Shown here in pieces: positions 51,846-57,238 of a stretch of DNA of 57,238 bases. The position numbers and the translations under genes were made by a program. Source of the stretch: an uncultured Flavobacteriales bacterium (lineage in GTDB: Bacteria > Bacteroidota > Bacteroidia > Flavobacteriales_E > Vicingaceae); contig CAJQON010000026.1 in assembly GCA_905479995.1 (NCBI GenBank), forward strand, positions 1 to 57,238, read 5' to 3'. The notes under the pieces are model-generated. The model worked only from the letters and a program-made list of their open reading frames with translations. It searched no databases and was not told the DNA's origin. How positions within the stretch are numbered: the first letter of the stretch is position 1; every line of letters begins with the position of its first letter.

Positions 51846-53189
51846 TTAATTTTCTTGTTCTTTTAACATTCTATAAATAGTAGATTTCCCTATTTGAAGA
51901 GCACTTGCTGCATCAATAACATTGTTATTGTGCTTGTCCAGAAAATGTTTGATAATTTTCAAGTTATACTCCTTTAATGATTTATTCTCCATTAACAATT
52001 CAGATAAAGGGTCTGTTGATGGAAAACTAATATGCTCTGGCTCAATAGTTTCATTTTCTGCCAATACACTTGCCAATTCTACTACGGCTTTTAGTTCCCT
52101 AATATTTCCTGGATAATTATAGCCCATTAACTTGTTGTTTGCTTTTTCCGAGAGCTGCTTTTTAGGCATCTCATTTTCCTGGACAAACTCATCAATAAAA
52201 AATTTAGCCAAAAGTAGAATATCCTCTCTACGAACCCTCAATGGTGGCAATTCAATTGGAAGACCCAATAATCTGTAATACAAATCTTGTCTAAAATTCC
52301 CTTTTTTAACTTCTTCCAATAAATTTCGGTGTGTTGCTACAATCACTCTGCATTTCAATTTAATCACTTCACTTCCCCCAATACGTACTACTTCTTTCTC
52401 TTGTAAAACTCTCAGCAATTTCGCCTGCATATTTACATTCATCTCGCCAACTTCATCCAAAAAGATAGTTCCTTTTCCTGCTTCTTCAAACTTTCCTTTT
52501 CGCCTAGTTTGTGCTCCGGTAAAGGCTCCTCGTTCATGACCAAACAACTCACTTTCTATTAATTCAGCTGGGATTGCGGCAACATTGAAGGCAACAAATG
52601 GCTCTTTTTTATAATCCGAATTATAGTGAATTGCTTTGGCAATTACCTCTTTACCAGTTCCTGTTTCGCCATTAATGGAAACAGTTATACGGCTCGAAAT
52701 GGCTTTTTCAATCAACCCAAAAACTTCTTTTATTGAAGGACTGTTCCCTTTGATAGTTTTAGAAAAATCGTACTTCTTTTGCACTTCTTTTTTTAAATCA
52801 CGTATTTCTTCTTTTAAATCGCAGTGCTCTCGAATATGAAGTATTATTTTCCAAAGATGATCTTTCGTATCATCATTCTTAACCAAGTAATCATAAGCGC
52901 CAACCTTTAATAAATCAACTGCAGTAGAAATATCTTCTTGACCTGATATGATAACCACTTCAGTATCTGGTGATTCTTTTTTAATGTAAGACAATAATTC
53001 CTTTCCATTGGCATCTGGGAGTGAATAATCCAGTGTAATAACATCGGGCTTCTCATGCAATGCAGCTTTTAACTTTTTTCCTGTCTCAAATGTTTTAATC
53101 TCATAGTCAGGATTAAGTTCTAGATGATACCTAAGTATTTCACTGTACCAAACATCATCTTCCGCAATAAATATTTTAAGACTTCTCAT
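51846..53189 (-). CDS. NtrC-family sigma-54-dependent response regulator
   Basis: A 447-residue regulator in three parts: receiver (D10/D11, phospho-acceptor D54, K104), AAA+ domain (Walker A GETGTGKE at 174-181, GAFTGA loop at 221-226 for sigma-54 contact, Walker B FLDEVG at 243-248, RREDI sensor region) and a Fis-type helix-turn-helix at about 420-447 (NVIDAASALQIGKSTIYRML). Phosphorylated dimers would bind enhancer-like sites and activate sigma-54 promoters. It is the first gene of a leftward operon with H-NOX and a hybrid kinase. Candidate sigma-54 promoters in the EPS cluster are likely targets. Confidence 0.93.
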   Translation of the reverse strand: MRSLKIFIAEDDVWYSEILRYHLELNPDYEIKTFETGKKLKAALHEKPDVITLDYSLPDANGKELLSYIKKESPDTEVVIISGQEDISTAVDLLKVGAYDYLVKNDDTKDHLWKIILHIREHCDLKEEIRDLKKEVQKKYDFSKTIKGNSPSIKEVFGLIEKAISSRITVSINGETGTGKEVIAKAIHYNSDYKKEPFVAFNVAAIPAELIESELFGHERGAFTGAQTRRKGKFEEAGKGTIFLDEVGEMNVNMQAKLLRVLQEKEVVRIGGSEVIKLKCRVIVATHRNLLEEVKKGNFRQDLYYRLLGLPIELPPLRVRREDILLLAKFFIDEFVQENEMPKKQLSEKANNKLMGYNYPGNIRELKAVVELASVLAENETIEPEHISFPSTDPLSELLMENKSLKEYNLKIIKHFLDKHNNNVIDAASALQIGKSTIYRMLKEQEN

Positions 53190-53554
53190 TAAGTTGCAAA
53201 TTTGGAGTTATTCTAAACTATACGGATGGATTTATTTTTTGTTTCATTTTTGGAATTTTCCAATATTGAGACTAAATCCAACAAACTATAAACAGAACAG
53301 TTCAAAACATAATATAATTTTTCCATTTTTGGGAATATTGGTTCTTTGTGGGATTGAGAGCAAGATGAATAAAGAAGCTACCCCCCCATAAACAGTAGCT
53401 TAATCTTTTATACGTGGCTTTGGCATGGTATTGCAGCTGATTTATGAAAACCAGAACTATAGGCATTTACCTCTTTAAATAAAGTATGCACTTGTTATAT
53501 TTTATTTAGCTTCTTAACAGCCTTAATATTTATTAATCTTAAAAATTAAAAACA
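53190..53554. other. intergenic region upstream of the NtrC-type gene
   Basis: About 365 bp without a convincing gene. It contains TTGGGAAT (53329-53336) and a related palindrome-like TTTTTGGAATTTTCCAA run (53240s), an AAGCTAC/GTAGCTT hairpin (53375-53401), and a sigma-54-like TTGGCATGGTATTGCAG (53420) whose -24/-12 spacing is one base short. It probably holds the promoters of the leftward signalling operon and of the small rightward genes. Confidence 0.5.
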
Positions 53555-53761
53555 ATGAAAAAACTTAGAAAAGATATTAAACAAATCTTAAAAAATGACT
53601 GTTTAAATAATACAGAAAAAAATCACCTCAAAAGCGTTTTTAAACTATTCATACAAAATCGTGACATCCTATCAAGGCCTTCCATTGACTTCAGTCCTGA
53701 AGAAGATTGTTGTTATGGCTTAGAAGACATTTTAAACAATCAATCCGAATTTAACATTTAA
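53555..53761 (+). CDS. 68-residue hypothetical acidic/basic protein
   Basis: Small soluble protein starting MKKLRKDIKQILKNDCLNNT, lysine-rich at first and acidic later (FSPEEDCCYGLEDILNNQ). It carries three cysteines including an adjacent pair. No family is recognised. The start is preceded by an AT-rich leader typical of Bacteroidota genes. It lies upstream of another tiny frame and the broken FkbM gene, with 11-bp gaps that suggest a former operon. Confidence 0.5.
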   Translation: MKKLRKDIKQILKNDCLNNTEKNHLKSVFKLFIQNRDILSRPSIDFSPEEDCCYGLEDILNNQSEFNI

Positions 53762-53772
53762 AACTTAAATAT

Positions 53773-53937
53773 ATGATATGTATAATTACCAGGCAGCTTC
53801 TTAAAGCAAAAAAAATAAAAGATCTCAATTTGGTTAAAATTGCAGTTATTCGAAGGTACCTAAGAATAAAGATAGCTATAGATATTGAGCCATTAGGCTT
53901 GAAAAGAAGGATAGATTCACTTGAACAAATCAATTAA
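53773..53937 (+). CDS. possible 54-residue basic protein
   Basis: An ATG-to-TAA frame reading MICIITRQLLKAKKIKDLNL through IDSLEQIN, fitted 11 bp after the 68-residue gene and 10 bp before the FkbM frame. It is strongly basic and hydrophobic, predicted helical. No family is recognised. Spacing is the main support. Confidence 0.4.
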   Translation: MICIITRQLLKAKKIKDLNLVKIAVIRRYLRIKIAIDIEPLGLKRRIDSLEQIN

Positions 53938-53947
53938 TTTTTAAATT

Positions 53948-54730
53948 ATGACGAATAAAATATTTAGGTCAATACAAGTCTACTTTCCTTTCTTACAGGA
54001 TTTGAAATACAAAATTAGGTTTGTAAAAATGAAATTATTGAAAAAGGTACATGATAATGATTTTAATTTAATACAATGGTTTCAACCAAATTCTGGGCAG
54101 GTATTTGTTGATATTGGTTCGAATCGAGGGGAATCCATAACTTCAATGCGTATCCATAGTAAAACAAAAATTATAGGCTTTGAACCCAATTTTGAAACAT
54201 TTAAAAAACTAGAAAATTATGTCTCTAAAGAAAATAATCTGGTGATTCACAATTTGGGACTAGGCGCCTCCAATTCCTCATCTATACTTTATACTCCATT
54301 TTATTGTAAATGGATATTTGATGGACTTTCATCATTCAAATATGAAAATGCAAAAGCATGGCTAAAGACTAGAATGTTTTTCTACAAATAAAAATATTTA
54401 ACTATTAGTGAAACTCAATGTAAAATAGAAATGCTTGATAATTTTGGGTTATCTCCATATTTCATTAAAATCGATGTGCAAGGCTTAGAACTTGAAGTTT
54501 TACAAGGAAGCAGGGAAACCTTAACTAAAAACACTCCTATCATATTAATTGAATCAATAAATAAGGAATGTATGGAATACCTTATTCCTTTTGGGTATAA
54601 CTTTTATCATTTTGATAAGAAAGGATTAAAAGAAGGAATTGGGCATCCGAACACCTATTGTATTAATATAGAAAAAAACCCAGAAATGAAAATTCTATTA
54701 ATATCCTCTGACAAAAAGTTCGATAATTAG
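53948..54730 (+). pseudogene. FkbM-family methyltransferase interrupted by an in-frame stop
   Basis: One continuous reading frame of 260 sense codons plus its final stop is broken by a single internal TAA at 54389-54391. The part before it has the SAM-binding VFVDIGSNRGESITSM and IIGFEPNFETFKKLE. After the stop the same frame continues (KYLTISETQCKIEMLDNFGL) into the conserved FkbM end YFIKIDVQGLELEVLQG. Since both halves are in register and no base is lost, one substitution explains it. The last codons and stop (KKFDN) are supplied by repeat copy C. FkbM enzymes O-methylate sugars, so it may once have modified the EPS. A 99-residue product from the ATG at 54431 would lack the SAM site. Confidence 0.82.
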
Positions 54731-54749
54731 AACCTTTGGCAAACCTAAA
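54713..54749 (+). repeat. dispersed palindromic repeat, copy C
   Basis: GTTCGATAATTAGAAC (54718-54733), one base different from copies A and B, preceded by AAAAA and followed by CTTTGG. It overlaps the 3' end of the broken FkbM gene and provides its stop codon TAG. Confidence 0.7.
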
Positions 54750-54801
54750 GTGTATCAAGCACAACCTTCATTTCTTCCTCCAAATGGTTTGAAATAAGTC
54801 A

Positions 54802-54816
54802 CTACAGGATCACAAA
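54802..54816 (+). repeat. near-copy of the tRNA-Arg 3' end
   Basis: CTACAGGATCACAAA matches CTACAGGGTCACAAA at 23698-23712 (end of tRNA-Arg plus flank) at 14 of 15 bases. GGTTTGAA, similar to the tRNA T-loop GGTTCGAA, lies a little upstream. This is how a displaced integration-site copy would look. Confidence 0.45.
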
Positions 54817-54858
54817 AAATGAAAAGTCTGGAGCTAAGCTTTGGGCTTTTTTTTGTGA
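54812..54858 (+). terminator. terminator after the broken FkbM gene
   Basis: CACAAAAAA and AAAAGTCT pair with GGGCTTTT and TTTTGTG around a GGAGCTAAGCTTT middle, with an eight-T run in the 3' arm. Confidence 0.7.
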
Positions 54859-54954
54859 GTAAACATAAAAGAAATTAAGAAATCACTACCGACATGACTT
54901 CTGTCATATTTAAAGACAATTTAAACTTCTAAATTAGCAGTATAATAATACATT

Positions 54955-55446
54955 ATGAAACATCAACTGCTAAAACTAACTGCACTTTTTGTTATTCTAA
55001 TCAGTGTTAGTTGCAACTCTGAAAGAAATTCCTACGAACAAATTACTGCCTTACGAACAACCCAAGACCGGATTAAAAACTTACACAAATCTTTTCAAGA
55101 GATTATAGTTTATGAAGATAGTGATGCACTTACCCGAAGTAGTGCAACCCTTTTGGAATATGATTTTCCCATCAGAGAAAATGAGTCTTACACCATTAGC
55201 TACCGCTTTAAAGAATCCATTTGTTACCAAATTGGGCTAAACACCTATTTTAACAGCCAAAACGAAGCAAGAAAAGTCATTAACGGAATATCAAAAGAAC
55301 TGAATACATCAGGCAACTATACTTTAACAGGTAAAGGCGCTGATTACCTTCTTTGGAATAACACTAAAAATGCTACAACCGTAAAAATAAACACCCAACA
55401 CATTGAGCGAGGTACGGTATTTATTATTGTAATTTCAATTGAATAG
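54955..55446 (+). CDS. small lipoprotein, function unknown
   Basis: A 163-residue protein with a lipoprotein signal (LTALFVILISVSCNS, lipidated cysteine near residue 20). The mature part is polar, with a repeated-looking helix at the N-terminal side (QITALRTTQDRIKNLHKSFQ) and a beta-rich C-terminal half (NYTLTGKGADYLLWN, TVFIIVISIE). No family is recognised. It is a single-gene unit between the FkbM terminator and a repeat-containing gap. Confidence 0.65.
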   Translation: MKHQLLKLTALFVILISVSCNSERNSYEQITALRTTQDRIKNLHKSFQEIIVYEDSDALTRSSATLLEYDFPIRENESYTISYRFKESICYQIGLNTYFNSQNEARKVINGISKELNTSGNYTLTGKGADYLLWNNTKNATTVKINTQHIERGTVFIIVISIE

Positions 55447-55573
55447 TACTGACCTAATTGCCCCCAAAAATTGAAGTATTTCCATTTTAAAGAAATTGAG
55501 CATAAATTCAAACAATCTTAGAAAAACATCCTTAAATCTATCCATTTTGCGTCAAAAATGGCAAAAAACCTGT

Positions 55574-55593
55574 TTTGTGCAGTATTTGTGCAG
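55574..55593. repeat. TTTGTGCAG direct repeat (11-bp period)
   Basis: TTTGTGCAG occurs at 55574-55582 and 55585-55593. The two-arm layout resembles the TAGAC pairs at 23971 and 33455. It lies in the 254-bp gap between the lipoprotein and LamG genes, where no gene is seen. Confidence 0.55.
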
Positions 55594-55700
55594 TCAACAA
55601 ATACTACTAATGAGGCAGGTCTAATCTAATTTTGTGTCAAACAACAAGTTGCATCTAAATTAAGATGTAACGAAACAAACTACCCTTTAAAACAAAATTT

Positions 55701-57209
55701 TTGAAAATACTAAAATTATTTGTTGCCATCCTTTTTTTAGGAACAACCACAGCTATTGCTCAAACGCCTGGAAATGCTTTAGACTTTGATGGTACAAACG
55801 ATTATGTTACCACTCCGCTTCCAACGGTTTTTAATGACATTCCTAACAATAATTTTACCGTAGAAATGTGGATCAACCCTAAAACCTATGACTCTAGAAT
55901 TTTTTCCGCTCAATTAAATGGTGACAACCGTATTGCCATAAAAGTTTTTGTATCAGGGAAGATATATATTGGTATTCACGAAAATGCCATCATAACAATC
56001 TCAAAGCAAACTAATGAAACTATACCCTTAAACAGTTGGTCTCATATCGCGTTTACATGGAACACCAACACAAATAACTTGGTCATCTACATCAATGGAA
56101 AAGCAACTCCAACAGTTATTTTTTTTCCAACTTCTACAGGTACAAGTTCTATGATGTCAATTGGTGGTAACACCAATGGATCAGAACTATTTCAAGGAGA
56201 AATAGATGAAGTTAGAGTTTGGGATTTAGCGCGAACACCTTGTGAAATAGCAAGCGCACTATATTCTGAATTTACAGCTTCAGCAGTACCTCCTAATTTA
56301 GTGGCCTACTATAACTTTAACCAAGTTTCAGGAAATACACTACCTGATTTAACAAATAATTATGACGGTACACTTTCATTAAACTCAAACGCTAACTGGC
56401 TAGCTTCTACTGCAGGTATTACTGCTTCAAACCTTATAACTCCATTAACAGTAACAGCCTGCGATACTTATACTTGGACAAACGGCAATACCAACACATA
56501 TAATGCTAGTACAAATGTAACACACAACTACACAACTAGCCAAGGGTGTGACTCTGTTGTTGAGTTAAAGCTAACCATCAACACTTCCAGCACATCAACA
56601 GATACTAGAAATGAGTGCGCACCATATACATGGATTGATGGAAATGCTTATTCTGCAAGTAACAATTCAGCAACACATACCATAGCTGGAGGAGCTACAA
56701 ACGGATGTGACTCACTAATAACACTTAATTTAACCATCAATACCGTAAACAATAGTGTTACTCAAAATGGAGGAACACTAACCGCTAATGAAACTAGAGC
56801 AATTTACCAATGGCTAAATTGTTCAGATATGTCACCCATAACAACAGCTACAAACAAATCGTTTACCCCAACAGCAAGTGGATATTATGCTGTAGTTGTT
56901 CATAAAAACGGATGCTCAGCAACTTCTACCTGCTATACCGTAACTGGTGTTGGAATTATTGAAAATGATTTTGGCAAAAAGTTGCTCCTCTACCCTAATC
57001 CAACCAAAGGAGATTTTGTTATTGATTTAGGGAACAATTACCCAACAACCAATATTACGCTAACAGATTTAAGCGGGAAATTACTTCAAGCTAGTACACA
57101 CAACAATAATCAATTGCTTCACCTAAAACTAAAAGAACCAGCTGGAGTTTATTTGTTACACATCCAATCTGAAGATAAAAAAGCGACCATCCGATTAATT
57201 AAAGAATAA
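55701..57209 (+). CDS. LamG-domain secreted protein with type A T9SS sorting domain
   Basis: A 502-residue exported protein. I use the TTG start at 55701 because it gives a complete signal peptide (KILKLFVAILFLGTTTAIAQ) directly, and no better ATG is seen upstream. Residues about 25-205 form a LamG/concanavalin-like jelly roll (ALDFDGTNDYVTTPLP, NNFTVEMWINPKTYDS, WSHIAFTWN, GEIDEVRVWD). Two cysteine-containing beta repeats follow (ACDTYTWTNGNTNTYN and ECAPYTWIDGN, about 252-345). The C-terminal LLLYPNPTKGDFVIDL ... GVYLLHIQS is a type A T9SS sorting domain. It probably binds carbohydrate at the cell surface. Confidence 0.9.
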   Translation: MKILKLFVAILFLGTTTAIAQTPGNALDFDGTNDYVTTPLPTVFNDIPNNNFTVEMWINPKTYDSRIFSAQLNGDNRIAIKVFVSGKIYIGIHENAIITISKQTNETIPLNSWSHIAFTWNTNTNNLVIYINGKATPTVIFFPTSTGTSSMMSIGGNTNGSELFQGEIDEVRVWDLARTPCEIASALYSEFTASAVPPNLVAYYNFNQVSGNTLPDLTNNYDGTLSLNSNANWLASTAGITASNLITPLTVTACDTYTWTNGNTNTYNASTNVTHNYTTSQGCDSVVELKLTINTSSTSTDTRNECAPYTWIDGNAYSASNNSATHTIAGGATNGCDSLITLNLTINTVNNSVTQNGGTLTANETRAIYQWLNCSDMSPITTATNKSFTPTASGYYAVVVHKNGCSATSTCYTVTGVGIIENDFGKKLLLYPNPTKGDFVIDLGNNYPTTNITLTDLSGKLLQASTHNNNQLLHLKLKEPAGVYLLHIQSEDKKATIRLIKE

Positions 57210-57220
57210 CCCATTTCCCC

Positions 57221-57238
57221 ACAAGCAAATTTGCTTGT
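57221..57238 (+). terminator. terminator hairpin cut by the window end
   Basis: ACAAGCAAA and TTTGCTTGT form a perfect 9-bp inverted repeat 11 bp after the LamG stop. The expected T run lies beyond the window. Confidence 0.6.

Noticed and set aside
53194-53391. 65-codon frame upstream of the NtrC-type gene
   Set aside because: It lies in a promoter-like intergenic region with operator-like repeats; composition is not coding.
53420-53436. Sigma-54 promoter TTGGCATGGTATTGCAG
   Set aside because: GG and GC are separated by 9 bases where 10 are required, and the next start codon is about 120 bp away; kept only as a remark.
54431-54730. Separate 99-residue methyltransferase gene
   Set aside because: It is in frame with the upstream half across one TAA and lacks the SAM-binding motif, so it is the tail of a broken FkbM gene.
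1-57238. CRISPR array, rRNA operon, insertion sequence or integrase gene
   Set aside because: No regularly spaced direct-repeat array, rRNA sequence, transposase or recombinase protein was seen on either strand.

Overview
The window reads as chromosomal DNA of a low-GC member of the Bacteroidota, most likely the Flavobacteriia/Flavobacteriales. Supporting traits seen in the sequence are type IX secretion (T9SS) C-terminal sorting domains of both kinds (type A on the M43 protease and the LamG protein, type B/gliding-type on the PKD protein), the bacteroidotal -7 promoter box TAnnTTTG ahead of many genes, weak Shine-Dalgarno signals, DUF4293, DUF983, a futalosine-pathway mqnE and TPR-SpoIIE phosphatases. 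No ribosomal RNA, CRISPR array, integrase or transposase gene was seen.

Region 1 (1-23.7 kb) is mostly core-like. It holds the 3' part of a YdeP-type molybdoenzyme followed by a small membrane protein, a TfoX-N protein and a MOSC protein; a membrane fatty-acid desaturase; a 1112-residue glycine-rich/PKD secreted protein; an outer-membrane-like protein; a YfcE-type phosphodiesterase and an M3 oligopeptidase; two GDPD proteins (one a degenerate lipoprotein); DUF4293; an FtsB/DivIC protein; a methylmalonyl-CoA mutase in which small and large subunits are one polypeptide; DUF2147; tRNA-His; SRPBCC-GyrI; mqnE; a secreted M43 protease; a GlcD-type oxidase; and tRNA-Arg(ACG).

Region 2 (23.8-31.2 kb) is an accessory redox/detoxification module. 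Two leftward operons flank one AraC-type regulator. One carries two unknown small proteins, PPOX, old yellow enzyme, an alpha/beta hydrolase, DUF983 and a further unknown. The other carries NTF2/DUF1348, a carboxymuconolactone decarboxylase, an isochorismatase-like hydrolase and thioredoxin. Both promoters carry the same three-site array (TTGGA-type sites at 0, +31 and +52 bp) placed 44 bp from a perfect TAnnTTTG box, so the AraC protein very probably controls both.

Region 3 (31.3-54.9 kb) is a signalling and exopolysaccharide (EPS) island. A TPR-SpoIIE phosphatase and two receivers lead into a rightward EPS cluster: initiating sugar transferase with a pseudo-receiver, half-length TolC, Wzz/BY-kinase-like protein, Wzy-like, Wzx-like, methyltransferase, four glycosyltransferases and a hexapeptide acyltransferase. 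Facing it is a leftward signalling set: NtrC-type sigma-54 activator, H-NOX heme/nitric-oxide sensor, hybrid histidine kinase with Hpt, a degenerate receiver and a receiver with a C-terminal membrane anchor. Candidate sigma-54 (-24/-12) promoters lie 25-31 bp before the start codons of EPS genes and of the degenerate receiver. The simplest model is an NO-sensing phosphorelay that drives EPS synthesis through sigma-54. A nonsense-broken FkbM methyltransferase closes the region.

Region 4 (54.9-57.2 kb) has a small lipoprotein and a LamG-T9SS secreted protein. Repeats (three copies of a GTTCGATAATTCGAAC element, a 15-bp echo of the tRNA-Arg 3' end at 54.8 kb, and 11-12-bp-period direct repeats) suggest regions 2-3 were assembled by site-specific insertion, although no recombinase remains in the window.
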